Shown in pieces: positions 20,092-28,770 of a stretch of DNA of 64,000 bases. The notes under the pieces are model-generated. The model ran no database searches. It saw nothing but the letters and a program-made list of their open reading frames with translations, and was not told the origin of the DNA. A program made the position numbers and the translations under genes. The stretch covers positions 62,001 through 126,000 of the forward strand of contig NIOE01000006.1 of the NCBI GenBank assembly GCA_002205125.1, read 5' to 3'. The first letter of the stretch is position 1; each line of letters opens with the position of its first letter. Origin of the DNA: Roseateles noduli. GTDB taxonomy: Bacteria > Pseudomonadota > Gammaproteobacteria > Burkholderiales > Burkholderiaceae_C.

Positions 20092-20786
20092 GCCTTGGCC
20101 TTCCCCTGGGCGGGCGACGCGACCGGCGGCGGCACGGTGGCCGGGCCGCCGTTCATGCCCGAGGGCATCGCGCGGTTCACGAGGTGCGTCAGCAGCCGTT
20201 CACTCGCCTGTTCCATGTCGACGACATAGGACTCGATGCGGCCGCGGAAGTAGCGGTAGAACATCAGCGACGGGATGGCGACGACCAGGCCGAAGGCGGT
20301 GTTGTACAGCGCGATCGAGATGCCGTGCGCCAGCAGGGCGGGGTTGTTGCCGCCGGGGCCGGGGCTCTGGCTGCCGAAGATCTCGATCATGCCGACCACG
20401 GTGCCCAGCAGGCCCAGCAACGGGGCGGCCGCGGCGATGGTGCCCAGCGTGTTGAGGTAGCGCTCCATCTGGTGGATCGCATGGCGGCCGGCCAGCTCGA
20501 AGGACTGGCGCAGACGGGTCTCCCCGGCGCGCGGATCGGACTGCGACGTGCGCAGGCCGGCGGCCAGGACCTGACCCAGCAGCGAGTTCTCGGCCAGCTT
20601 GCCGACGACTTCGCCGCTCGGGATCTGCAGCTGGGTCACGCCCAGCACTTCCTCGATCAGGCTGGGCGGCGCGACGCGCGCGGCGCGCAGGCTGACCACG
20701 CGCTCGATGATCAGCGCCAGGGCCACGACGGAACACAGCAGCAAGGGCCAGATCGGCCAGCCGGCGGCTTGTATGATCGAAAACAA
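20088..20786 (-). CDS. exbB: MotA/TolQ/ExbB proton channel family protein, TTG start
   Basis: Partner of the exbD that overlaps it; 232 residues from a TTG start at 20786-20784. Reasons for TTG: GGAGG lies seven bases upstream, and the protein then begins right at the first membrane helix (FSIIQAAGWPIWPLLLCSVV). The only in-frame ATG, 72 bases upstream, adds a polar, Gly/Arg/Pro-rich segment unlike the family. The conserved core NTLGTIAAAAPLLGLLGTVV and the last two helices are intact. Confidence 0.9.
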   Translation of the reverse strand: MFSIIQAAGWPIWPLLLCSVVALALIIERVVSLRAARVAPPSLIEEVLGVTQLQIPSGEVVGKLAENSLLGQVLAAGLRTSQSDPRAGETRLRQSFELAGRHAIHQMERYLNTLGTIAAAAPLLGLLGTVVGMIEIFGSQSPGPGGNNPALLAHGISIALYNTAFGLVVAIPSLMFYRYFRGRIESYVVDMEQASERLLTHLVNRAMPSGMNGGPATVPPPVASPAQGKAKA

Positions 20787-21114
20787 GGCTTTCCCTCCGT
20801 ACGGGCATCTCCGGCCCGGCGGCGCATTATGGCGCCCCGCAGGGTCCCTGCCGACCACTCCGGACCCTCATCACAAGCCCTTACAAACATCCACCGTTCC
20901 TGTGGATAACTTTGTGGGCAACTGGTCCCGGAACCGCGCCAGGGCCCGTCGCCAGACGGCAAGGATTAGGCTGCTCCAAAAAAAGGCAGGAAAAAGCTTT
21001 TGAAAAACAAGCGCTTATCGATGTGTGACGCGGGCATGACGGCCAATATGGCCCGCGGAGCCAGCATTGACGCGGCTGTGGAGTTCCGGACCCGCGCCAG
21101 TGTTGGGTTTGCGC
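20787..21114. promoter_or_regulatory. Divergent promoter region exbB/xseA with one DnaA-box sequence
   Basis: 328 bp between divergent starts, no gene seen. It contains TGTGGATAA at 20901-20909 (a perfect DnaA-box consensus in reverse), a looser copy TGTGGGCAA 12 bases on, and an A/T-rich stretch with AAAAGCTTTT at 20992-21001. A single perfect box does not make an origin; DnaA may act here as a regulator, or the match may be chance. Confidence 0.35.
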
Positions 21115-22479
21115 ATGATTGACGCCTCCAAACCCGCATCGCCACGCATGGTCTGGGGGGTGGCGGCCCTGTTGACGGCCCTTTCCGACGCATTGCAGGC
21201 CAGATTCCCCGTCATCACGGTGCAGGGCGAGCTCTCCGGCTTCACGCGCGCCGCCAGCGGCCATTGCTACTTCAGCCTGAAGGACGCGGAAGGCCAGCCG
21301 GCGATGCTGCGCTGCGCGATGTTCCGGCGGGCAGCGTCCCTGGTGGACTTCGCGCCGAGGGACGGCATGACGGTGGAGCTGCGCGGCCGGCTCGATCTGT
21401 ACGGGCCGCGCGGGGAGCTGCAGTTCATCGTCGAGGCGATGCGGCGCTCCGGCGAGGGGGCGCTTTACGAACAGTTCTTGCGACTGAAAGCGAAGCTGGA
21501 GTCGCTCGGCTACTTCGACGCAGACCGCAAGCGCCCGCCGCCGCCCTACGCGCGGCGGATCGGCGTGATCACCTCCACCGGTGCGGCGGCGCTCCAGGAC
21601 GTGCTGACCGCGCTGAGACGAAGAGCGCCACACGCGCAGGTCTTCATCTATCCGACCCTGGTCCAGGGGAACGAGGCGCCGCCGGCGATCGTCCGGGCGC
21701 TGGCCACGGCCAACGAACGCGCCGACGCGGAGGTGCTGCTGCTGGTGCGTGGCGGGGGCTCGCTGGAGGACCTCTGGGCCTTCAACGACGAACGCGTCGT
21801 CCAGGCGGTGGCCGAGTCGCCGCTGCCGGTGATCTGCGGCGTCGGGCATGAGACCGACATCACCCTGGCCGACCTCGCCGCCGACCTGCGCGCGCCGACG
21901 CCCACGGCGGCAGCGGAACTGGCCACGGTCTCCCGCCAGCAGTGCCTGGAGACGCTGGATGCCCTGGAACGTCAACTGGTGCGCCGGGTGGAGCAGCGCC
22001 TGGATGCGTCCGCGCAGCGGCTCGACCGCCTGGCCTTGCGCCTCGCGAGACCGGGCGATGCCCTGGCGAGACAGAAGCGCCGGTTGGACCTGCTGTCGCA
22101 GCGGCTCGGCCAGGTGGTGCCCAGAACGGTGACCATGGAGTCGCAGCGGCTTCGGCATCTGGAACAGCGCCTGAACCAGGTCGCTCCGCGTGCGGCAACG
22201 ATGGAAACCCAGCGCCTGAGACATCTGGCGCAGCGGCTGGACCGCGCGCTGCCGCAGCAGGCGCAGCGCGGCGCGCACCGGCTGGATTCGCTGGAGGCGC
22301 GCCTGCAGGCGCTCGATCCCCGCCAGGTGCTGGCCCGCGGCTACGCCTGGCTGGACGACGGCCAGGGGCGGGCGCTGAGCTCGGTGGACCAGCTCCGCGA
22401 GGGTCAGGACTTGCGCGCGGTGCTCGCCGACGGCGAGGCCGACCTGAAGGTCGGGCGCGTCGTTCGCCGGGACGTCTGA
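21115..22479 (+). CDS. xseA: Exodeoxyribonuclease VII large subunit
   Basis: Catalytic subunit that cuts single-stranded DNA with XseB; 454 residues from ATG 21115, ATG 21148 also possible. An N-terminal OB-fold (VQGELSGFTRAASGHCYFSL) is followed by the nuclease domain with the hallmark VGHETDITLADLAADLRAPT near residues 242-263. The C-terminal arm, about residues 318-402, consists of four ~22-residue coiled-coil repeats built on the pattern QRLRHLxQRLxxxxPxxxTM, more regular than in most homologues. xseB is not in the window. Confidence 0.93.
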   Translation: MIDASKPASPRMVWGVAALLTALSDALQARFPVITVQGELSGFTRAASGHCYFSLKDAEGQPAMLRCAMFRRAASLVDFAPRDGMTVELRGRLDLYGPRGELQFIVEAMRRSGEGALYEQFLRLKAKLESLGYFDADRKRPPPPYARRIGVITSTGAAALQDVLTALRRRAPHAQVFIYPTLVQGNEAPPAIVRALATANERADAEVLLLVRGGGSLEDLWAFNDERVVQAVAESPLPVICGVGHETDITLADLAADLRAPTPTAAAELATVSRQQCLETLDALERQLVRRVEQRLDASAQRLDRLALRLARPGDALARQKRRLDLLSQRLGQVVPRTVTMESQRLRHLEQRLNQVAPRAATMETQRLRHLAQRLDRALPQQAQRGAHRLDSLEARLQALDPRQVLARGYAWLDDGQGRALSSVDQLREGQDLRAVLADGEADLKVGRVVRRDV

Positions 22480-22543
22480 AGGGCGCCCTGCGCCTCCCCT
22501 GGCGCGGTATGCGTGCTCGTGACAAGGGCATGGATCCGCTGCC

Positions 22544-22549
22544 TACAAT
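22544..22549 (+). promoter_or_regulatory. Possible -10 box of sodB
   Basis: TACAAT lies 46 bases before the sodB start, with TGACAA 18 bases upstream as a weak -35. The ribosome site AGGAG is at 22583-22587. Confidence 0.4.
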
Positions 22550-22594
22550 CTCCCGCGACATCCCGTCCCCTCAACCACCGATTAGGAGTCCCTC

Positions 22595-23179
22595 ATGGAA
22601 CACGTCCTGCCCGAGCTGCCGTACGACAAGAAGGCGCTGGAGCCGCACATCAGCGCCGAGACGCTGGAGTACCACCACGGCAAGCACCACAAGGCCTACG
22701 TGGACAACCTGAACAACCTGCAGAAGGGCACCGAGTTCGAGAACAAGACGCTGGAAGAGATCGTCAAGACCTCCAGCGGCGGCATCTACAACAACGCCGC
22801 GCAGATCTGGAACCACACCTTCTTCTGGTCCTGCATGAAGCCCAACGGCGGCGGCGCGCCGACCGGCAAGCTGGCCGACGCCATCAACGCCAAGTGGGGC
22901 AGCGTCGACGCCTTCAAGGAAGCCTTCCAGAAGAGCGCCGTGGGCAACTTCGGTTCCGGCTGGACCTGGCTGGTGAAGAAGGCCGACGGCAGCGTCGACA
23001 TCGTCAACATGGGCGCCGCCGGCACCCCGCTGACGACCGGCGACACCGCGCTGCTGACCATCGACGTGTGGGAACACGCCTACTACATCGACTACCGCAA
23101 CGCGCGTCCGAAGTTCGTCGAGACCTTCCTGAAGAGTCTGCTGAACTGGGACTTCGCCCAGGCCAACTTCGGCAACTGA
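22595..23179 (+). CDS. sodB: Superoxide dismutase, Fe type
   Basis: Converts superoxide to oxygen and hydrogen peroxide in the cytoplasm; 194 residues, the normal length. The start [20 protein letters not shown] and the metal ligands are visible: His in [12 protein letters not shown], His in IWNHTFFW, and Asp/His in [13 protein letters not shown]. The sequence around GSGWTWLV and AAGTPL fits iron rather than manganese enzymes. A strong terminator follows. Confidence 0.96.
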   Translation: MEHVLPELPYDKKALEPHISAETLEYHHGKHHKAYVDNLNNLQKGTEFENKTLEEIVKTSSGGIYNNAAQIWNHTFFWSCMKPNGGGAPTGKLADAINAKWGSVDAFKEAFQKSAVGNFGSGWTWLVKKADGSVDIVNMGAAGTPLTTGDTALLTIDVWEHAYYIDYRNARPKFVETFLKSLLNWDFAQANFGN

Positions 23180-23216
23180 TCCACCGGCGCCCGCGCCAGC
23201 GGGTGCCGATGAAGGA

Positions 23217-23252
23217 ACGGCCCGGGAATCGCTTCCCGGGCCGTTGTCATTT
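23217..23252 (+). terminator. Rho-independent terminator of sodB
   Basis: A perfect 12-bp stem (ACGGCCCGGGAA with TTCCCGGGCCGT, loop TCGC) is followed by TGTCATTTC. Confidence 0.85.
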
Positions 23253-23311
23253 CAGCGGTCGACTCTCTGCAGTGTCGGTCGCGGACGCCGGCCCGCAGGC
23301 CGGCCGCGCGA

Positions 23312-23788
23312 TCACTTGGGCCAGGGGCCGCCGCGCAGCTTCGCGCCGGCCTTCAGGCCGCGCTTGTCGAACCAGCCCTTGTTCATCTCGAGCACATAAC
23401 GAACCGGCTTGGTCGAGCAGTGCGAGACGTCGGACAGCGGCTGCATCTCGACGATGTTGACGATGGTGCCGTCGTCGCCGACGAAGGCCGCCGACAGCGG
23501 GATCAGCGTGTTGCGCATCCAGAAGCACTGCTGCGACGGCTGCTCGAAGATGAAGATCATCCCGGCGTTCTGGGCCATCTCCTTGCGGGCCATCAGGCCG
23601 ATGGCGCGCTGCTCGTCGGTGCGGGCGACCTCGGCGTGGATCAGGTGCATACCGGCGCCGAGCTCCACGACCGGCAGGCCGGTCTGGGGAATCTGCTGCG
23701 CCGCCGCCGGAACGGCCGCCGTCAGGGCGGCGATCGAGAGGAGGGTCGAAAGAACGACGGAAGATGCCGCGTGTTTGATATTGAGCAT
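23312..23788 (-). CDS. DUF192 family exported protein
   Basis: 158 residues with a cleavable N-terminal signal (SVVLSTLLSIAALTAAVPAAAQ). The DUF192 core is clear: RTDEQRAIGLMARKEMAQNAGMIF, then FWMRNTLIPLSAAFV, then VRYVLEMNKGWFDKRGLKAGAKL. Biochemical role unknown. Divergent from ccoI with only 35 bp between start codons, so the promoters must overlap. Confidence 0.9.
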   Translation of the reverse strand: MLNIKHAASSVVLSTLLSIAALTAAVPAAAQQIPQTGLPVVELGAGMHLIHAEVARTDEQRAIGLMARKEMAQNAGMIFIFEQPSQQCFWMRNTLIPLSAAFVGDDGTIVNIVEMQPLSDVSHCSTKPVRYVLEMNKGWFDKRGLKAGAKLRGGPWPK

Positions 23789-23823
23789 GTTGTCACCTCA
23801 AGGTTTGGCGGATTATCAGGGCC

Positions 23824-26178
23824 ATGTTGCCCGCCCCAGCCGTCACGGTGTCTGCCGGTGCCCTGGGCGCCGATGCCCGACGCGCCAATCGCCCCGCTCC
23901 CGACGGTGCGCTGACGCGCGCGCGGTTCCGGTTGTCCGGGCTGCACTGCGCCACCTGCGCCGGTCTGGTCGAGTCCCTGCTGCACGGGCAGCGGGGCGTG
24001 AAGTCGGCCGACGTCCATCCGTCGACCCAGACGCTGGTGCTGGATTGGTGGCCGGAGCGCGTGACGCTCGACGAGCTGCGGCAGGTGCTCGCGCCGGCGG
24101 GCTACGACTTCGTTCCCGACCTCGCGGGGCCGGCGCGCGACCTGCGCCGGCGCGAGCATCGTCAGGCGCTCTGGCGGCTGTTCGTCGCCGGCTTCCTGAT
24201 GATGCAGGTGATGATGCTGGCGTGGCCGTCCTACGTGGCCGGACCGGGCGAGCTGGCGCCGGATCAGGCCGCGCTGCTGCGCTGGGGCCAGTGGGTGCTG
24301 ACGCTGCCCGTGATGCTGCTGGCCGCGGGGCCGTTCTTCCGCGCCGCGCTCACGCAATTGCGAGGGCGGCGCCTCGGCATGGACGTGCCGGTCGCGCTCG
24401 GACTCGGCGTGGCCTTCGTGGCCGGGAGCGGCGCGACGCTGGATCCCGGCGGGCCGTTCGGGCACGAGGTGTATTTCGATTCGATCACGATGTTCGTGAC
24501 CTTTCTGCTCGGCGCGCGGTATCTGGAGCTGCGCTCGCGGCATCGCGCCGCGGCGGCGATCGAGCAGGCTGCGGAAGCGCTGCCCGGCGAAGTCGAACGG
24601 GTGAAGACGGATGGCTCGGTGGAGCGCGTCACGATCGAGGCGTTGGCGATCGGCGATCGGGTGCGCGTCGCGGCGGGGCAGCGCATGCCGGCCGATGCGA
24701 TCGTCGAGTCCGGCGCTGGCGCCGTCGACGAGTCGCTGCTGACCGGCGAATCGCGACCGGTCGCGAAGGCGCCGGGTGATGTCGTGCTCGCGGGCAGCCT
24801 CAATCTCTCCGGTGTGCTCACGCTGTGCGTGCGGCAGGTCGGCGAGCAGACCCGCCTCGCCGGCATCCGCCAGTTGATGGCCCAGGCGTTCCAGGATAGG
24901 CCGACGACGCTGCGCACGGCCGATCGCGTGGCCGGCTGGTTCCTCGCGGCGGTCCTCGTGCTGGCCGGTGCGGCCGCGCTCGCCTGGCAGTTCGTCGATC
25001 CGTCGCGGGCGGTGGCCGTGGCCGTGTCGGTGCTGATCGTGACCTGCCCCTGCGCGCTGTCCCTGGCGGCGCCGGCGGCCTGGGTGGCCGCGGCAGGCGC
25101 GCTCGCGCGGCGCGGGCTGTTGCTGTCCCGGCTCGACGCGATCGAATCGCTCGCCGATGTCGACCGGATCGTCATGGACAAGACCGGCACGCTGACCGAT
25201 CCCGCGCCGCGACTGCGCCCCGTGCGAGTCGATGCGTCGGAAGCGGGTGCCGATCCCTCGGCTGAGGAGGCGATGGCGGCTGCGGCGGCGCTGGCCGCGA
25301 GTTCGCTTCATCCGTTGTCGAGAGCCCTCGCAGCGGCGTTGCCCGCGCGGCCCGGCGCCAAGGACGCGTGGATGATCGAGGAGTTCAGCGGTCGGGGCGT
25401 GGAGGGCAGCGATGCTCACGGGCGGCACTGGCGTCTTGGGTCGTCGCCATGGGCCGCCGATTCGGGCCTCGAGAAGGACCGCGTTACGGGCCGAATGACA
25501 GGCCGAATGACAGGCCGTTTGACAGGCCGTTTGACAGGCCGTTTGGCGGGCGCGCCGCCGGACTCGTCCGACGCCCAGATCGTCCTGACCTGTGAGGGCG
25601 TCGTCCGCGCTGCCTGGAACGTCGACGAGCACCTCCGCGAGGGGGCGCCGGCGGCGATCGCCGCATGGCGCGCCATGGACCTCGCCGTCGAATTGCTCTC
25701 GGGCGACGTCCCCGCACGTGTCGAGGCCGCCGCGAAGGCCGCCGGGATCGCGCACTGGCGCGGCGGCGCGCGGCCGGAGGACAAGCTCCAGCACGTGACC
25801 GCGCTGCAGGCGCGAGGCCATCGCGTGCTGATGATCGGCGACGGCATCAACGACGCGCCCGTGCTCGCGCGGGCGCAGGTGTCGATCGCGATGGGGCAGG
25901 GCGCCGACCTCGCGAAGGCGCGCGCCGACGCGGTGCTGACCTCGGACCGCCTCGACGCGATCACGGCCGCGCTGCGTCTGGCCAGACGCACACGCCGCGT
26001 CGTGCGCCAGAACCTGGCCTGGTCGGCGCTCTACAACGCCGTGTGCGTGCCGATGGCGCTGGTCGGCTGGCTGCCGCCGTGGGCCGCGGGGCTGGGCATG
26101 GCGACGAGTTCGCTGCTTGTCGTCGCCAACGCCGCACGGCTCGGTCGTGAGGCGGTCGCACAACCGTCTGACGCCTGA
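23824..26178 (+). CDS. ccoI: Copper-exporting P1B-type ATPase for cbb3 oxidase (CcoI/FixI)
   Basis: Cu(I) P-type ATPase needed for copper supply to cbb3 oxidase, 784 residues, heading ccoS-N-O-Q-P-G. Visible are the metal-binding domain with HCATC (Cys 42 and 45), the TGES motif (LLTGESRP), the membrane CPC motif (VTCPCALSLA, about 407), the phosphorylated Asp in DKTGTLT (about 452) and GDGIND (about 670). A five-unit 12-bp tandem repeat at 25489-25548 adds the sequence GRMTGRMTGRLTGRLTGRLA, residues 556-575, in the nucleotide-binding region, which is not a family feature. Confidence 0.93.
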   Translation: MLPAPAVTVSAGALGADARRANRPAPDGALTRARFRLSGLHCATCAGLVESLLHGQRGVKSADVHPSTQTLVLDWWPERVTLDELRQVLAPAGYDFVPDLAGPARDLRRREHRQALWRLFVAGFLMMQVMMLAWPSYVAGPGELAPDQAALLRWGQWVLTLPVMLLAAGPFFRAALTQLRGRRLGMDVPVALGLGVAFVAGSGATLDPGGPFGHEVYFDSITMFVTFLLGARYLELRSRHRAAAAIEQAAEALPGEVERVKTDGSVERVTIEALAIGDRVRVAAGQRMPADAIVESGAGAVDESLLTGESRPVAKAPGDVVLAGSLNLSGVLTLCVRQVGEQTRLAGIRQLMAQAFQDRPTTLRTADRVAGWFLAAVLVLAGAAALAWQFVDPSRAVAVAVSVLIVTCPCALSLAAPAAWVAAAGALARRGLLLSRLDAIESLADVDRIVMDKTGTLTDPAPRLRPVRVDASEAGADPSAEEAMAAAAALAASSLHPLSRALAAALPARPGAKDAWMIEEFSGRGVEGSDAHGRHWRLGSSPWAADSGLEKDRVTGRMTGRMTGRLTGRLTGRLAGAPPDSSDAQIVLTCEGVVRAAWNVDEHLREGAPAAIAAWRAMDLAVELLSGDVPARVEAAAKAAGIAHWRGGARPEDKLQHVTALQARGHRVLMIGDGINDAPVLARAQVSIAMGQGADLAKARADAVLTSDRLDAITAALRLARRTRRVVRQNLAWSALYNAVCVPMALVGWLPPWAAGLGMATSSLLVVANAARLGREAVAQPSDA
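25489..25548 (+). repeat. 12-bp tandem repeat, five units, in ccoI
   Basis: Units of the form GGCCGAATGACA (two) and GGCCGTTTGACA (two) plus a fifth, GGCCGTTTGGCG, each coding GR(M/L)T or GRLA in frame. Unit length 12 keeps the frame whatever the copy number, so length variation among strains is likely. Confidence 0.9.
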
Positions 26179-26191
26179 AGGACGCTGCCGC

Positions 26192-26338
26192 ATGGACATC
26201 CTCTATCTGCTGATCCCGCTGTCGGTCGTGCTGGTCCTGCTGGTGCTGGCCGTCTTCGGCTGGGCGGTCCAGGACGGCCAACTGGAGTCGCTGGACCGCG
26301 AAGGTCAACGAATCCTTGAGGACGACGCGCAAGCTTGA
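26192..26338 (+). CDS. ccoS: cbb3-type oxidase assembly protein CcoS
   Basis: Tiny single-helix membrane protein required for cofactor insertion in cbb3 oxidase; 48 residues, starting [20 protein letters not shown], followed by [21 protein letters not shown], the family signature. The ATG at 26192 is 13 bp after ccoI; in-frame upstream codons overlap ccoI and are not family-like. Its stop codon lies inside an FNR box. Confidence 0.93.
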   Translation: MDILYLLIPLSVVLVLLVLAVFGWAVQDGQLESLDREGQRILEDDAQA

Positions 26339-26348
26339 CTTGCGTCAA
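26335..26348. promoter_or_regulatory. FNR/Anr box upstream of ccoN
   Basis: TTGACTTGCGTCAA is a perfect dyad TTGAC-N4-GTCAA, matching the FNR family consensus TTGAT-N4-ATCAA in all but the fifth and first half-site bases. It overlaps the ccoS stop and ends 66 bp before the ccoN start, suitable for activating ccoNOQP under low oxygen. Confidence 0.82.
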
Positions 26349-26414
26349 CACGCGCTTCGAGAGGGCGCCGAACAATCGCTGGCATCGGCGCAACAAGCGC
26401 CACGAGGAGCCAGC

Positions 26415-27935
26415 ATGGCAAGCCAATCAGAGTGGGAGGGAGGACGCGCCATCACGTCCCGTGATGCGCGCGGTGACGCAACCGGCGATGCCGCCAGTGA
26501 TGCACCCGATGGGGTGCCCAGTTATGAGGACGGCGTGGTCCGCGCGTTCTCGCTGGCCGCGGTGCTGTGGGGCGTGGTGGGGATGCTGGTCGGCGTGGTC
26601 ATCGCGGCGCAGCTCGCCTGGCCGGAGCTGAACTTCGGCATCCCCTGGCTGAGCTACGGCCGTCTGCGGCCGCTGCACACCAACGCGGTGATCTTCGCCT
26701 TCGGCGGCTGCGTGCTGATGGCCACGGCCTTCCACGTCGTGCAGCGCACCAGCCATGTCCGGCTCTTCGCGCCGGGTCTTGCCTGGTTCACCTTCTGGGG
26801 GTGGCAACTGGTGATCGTGCTCGCCGCGATCACGCTGCCGCTGGGCCTGACGACCGGCAAGGAATACGCCGAGCTCGAATGGCCGATCGACGTGCTCATC
26901 GCCGTCGTCTGGGTCTCCTACGCCATCGTCTTCTTCGGCACGATCGGCGTGCGGCGCGTGCGCCACATCTATGTGGCCAACTGGTTCTTCGGCGCCTTCA
27001 TCATCGCCGTCGCGCTGCTGCACATCGTCAACAGCGCCGAGATCCCGGTGTCGCTGACCAAGAGCTACTCCGCCTACGCCGGCGTGCAGGACGCGATGGT
27101 CCAGTGGTGGTACGGCCACAACGCGGTCGGCTTCTTCCTGACGGCCGGCTTCCTCGGGCTGATGTACTACTACATCCCCAAGCAGGCGAACCGGCCCGTC
27201 TACAGCTACCGGCTGTCCATCGTCCACTTCTGGGCGCTGATCTTCACCTACATGTGGGCGGGGCCCCACCACCTGCACTACACGGCGCTGCCCGACTGGG
27301 CGCAAAGCGTGGGCATGCTGTTCTCGCTGGTGCTGCTGGCGCCGAGCTGGGGCGGAATGATCAACGGCGTGATGACGCTCAGCGGCGCCTGGCACAAGCT
27401 GCGCGACGACCCGATCCTGAAGTTCCTGATCGTCGCGCTGTCCTTCTACGGCATGTCGACCTTCGAGGGGCCGATGATGTCGATCAAGACCGTCAACGCA
27501 CTCTCGCACTACACCGACTGGACCGTCGGTCACGTGCACAGCGGCGCGCTGGGCTGGGTGGGCTTCATCTCGATGGGCGCGCTGTACCACCTGATCCCGC
27601 GCATGTACGGCCGCGTCGAGATGTACTCGAAGCGCGCCATCGAGCTGCACTTCTGGATCGCCACGCTGGGCATCGTGCTCTACATCGCCGCGATGTGGAT
27701 CGCCGGCGTGATGCAGGGCCTGATGTGGCGCGCGGTGAATCCGGACGGCACGCTCACCTGGACCTTCGCCGAAGGCGTCAAGGCGACCTATCCGTTCTAC
27801 GTGGTGCGCCTGCTCGGCGGCCTGCTGTACCTGGGCGGCATGTGCCTGATGGCCTGGAACGTCGTGATGACGGTCCGCGTCGGCCAGCCCGCCCGCCATC
27901 CCATCCCCGGCGCCGCGCTCGCGGCCGCCGCCTGA
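26415..27935 (+). CDS. ccoN: cbb3-type cytochrome c oxidase subunit I
   Basis: Catalytic haem-copper subunit of the high-affinity terminal oxidase; 506 residues from ATG 26415, preceded by GAGGAG. Multiple membrane helices carry His ligands, for example [43 protein letters not shown] and [16 protein letters not shown]. The ~40-residue N-terminal leader is polar and Asp/Ala-rich ([17 protein letters not shown]), beyond the usual start of the family. An FNR box lies upstream. Confidence 0.95.
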   Translation: MASQSEWEGGRAITSRDARGDATGDAASDAPDGVPSYEDGVVRAFSLAAVLWGVVGMLVGVVIAAQLAWPELNFGIPWLSYGRLRPLHTNAVIFAFGGCVLMATAFHVVQRTSHVRLFAPGLAWFTFWGWQLVIVLAAITLPLGLTTGKEYAELEWPIDVLIAVVWVSYAIVFFGTIGVRRVRHIYVANWFFGAFIIAVALLHIVNSAEIPVSLTKSYSAYAGVQDAMVQWWYGHNAVGFFLTAGFLGLMYYYIPKQANRPVYSYRLSIVHFWALIFTYMWAGPHHLHYTALPDWAQSVGMLFSLVLLAPSWGGMINGVMTLSGAWHKLRDDPILKFLIVALSFYGMSTFEGPMMSIKTVNALSHYTDWTVGHVHSGALGWVGFISMGALYHLIPRMYGRVEMYSKRAIELHFWIATLGIVLYIAAMWIAGVMQGLMWRAVNPDGTLTWTFAEGVKATYPFYVVRLLGGLLYLGGMCLMAWNVVMTVRVGQPARHPIPGAALAAAA

Positions 27936-27957
27936 TCGTCCGCGAAAGGAGCACGCC

Positions 27958-28584
27958 ATGGCCAACCCCCATGCCACCGCCAGCGGCCACGAACGCATCG
28001 AGACCAGCAACTTCCTGATGATCGTGCTGGTGCTGCTGACGGTGATCGTCGGCGGCATCGTCGAGATCGTCCCGCTGTTCTTCCAGCGCTCGACCACGCA
28101 GCCGGTCGAACACCTCAAGCCCTACACGCCGCTGCAGCTCGCCGGCCGTGACGTCTACATCCGCGAGGGTTGCTACAACTGCCACTCGCAGATGATCCGG
28201 CCGCTGCGCGCGGAGACGCTGCGCTACGGCCACTACTCGGTCGCCGGCGAGTTCGTCTACGACCACCCCTTCCAGTGGGGCAGCAAGCGCACCGGGCCGG
28301 ACCTGGCGCGCGTCGGCGGCAAGTACAGCGACGAGTGGCACCGCCTGCACCTGAACAACCCGCGCGACCTGGTGCCCGAGTCCAACATGCCCGCCTACGC
28401 GTGGCTGGCGGGCGCCGCGCTCGATCCGAACGAGCTGGCGCCCAAGATGCGCGGGCTGCGGACCGTCGGCGTGCCTTACACCGACAAGCAGATCGCCCAG
28501 GCGGGCGACGAGGTGAAAGGCCGCACCGAGATGGATGCCGTCGTGGCCTACCTGCAGGTGCTGGGCACCGCGCTGAAGCGCTGA
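27958..28584 (+). CDS. ccoO: cbb3-type cytochrome c oxidase subunit II
   Basis: Membrane-anchored monohaem cytochrome c that passes electrons from CcoP to CcoN; 208 residues, standard length. One N-terminal helix ([20 protein letters not shown]) and the haem site CYNCH ([14 protein letters not shown], near residue 73); axial Met probably in [12 protein letters not shown]. Starts 22 bp after ccoN with an AAAGGAG site. Confidence 0.96.
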   Translation: MANPHATASGHERIETSNFLMIVLVLLTVIVGGIVEIVPLFFQRSTTQPVEHLKPYTPLQLAGRDVYIREGCYNCHSQMIRPLRAETLRYGHYSVAGEFVYDHPFQWGSKRTGPDLARVGGKYSDEWHRLHLNNPRDLVPESNMPAYAWLAGAALDPNELAPKMRGLRTVGVPYTDKQIAQAGDEVKGRTEMDAVVAYLQVLGTALKR

Positions 28585-28596
28585 ACGGAGGCCCCC

Positions 28597-28770
28597 ATGC
28601 CCGACATGGATCTGAATGCGCTGCGGTCCGCGGTGACCGTGGTGTCGCTGCTGGTGTTCGTCGGCATCGTCGTCTGGGCCTACGCCCGGCACAACCGCGA
28701 ACGTTTCGAAGACCTGGCCGCGCTCGTCCTGACGGACGACGACGCGCCCCGAGGAGGTCGTCATGAGTGA
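28597..28770 (+). CDS. ccoQ: cbb3-type oxidase small subunit CcoQ
   Basis: 57-residue membrane protein between ccoO and ccoP. It begins MPDMDLNALRSAVTVVSLLV, has one helix (VVSLLVFVGIVVWAYA), then the basic/acidic tail ARHNRERFEDLAAL that recalls CcoQ/FixQ of other bacteria. GGAG lies seven bases upstream of the ATG, and the end overlaps ccoP by 8 bp. It stabilises the oxidase complex in other species. Confidence 0.85.
   Translation: MPDMDLNALRSAVTVVSLLVFVGIVVWAYARHNRERFEDLAALVLTDDDAPRGGRHE

Noticed and set aside
20901-20924. Replication origin at the DnaA box
   Set aside because: Only one perfect and one degenerate box, no dnaA/dnaN or AT-rich unwinding array nearby; insufficient for oriC.
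25489-25548. CRISPR-like array
   Set aside because: Units are 12 bp, directly adjacent without spacers and in frame inside ccoI; a minisatellite, not CRISPR.
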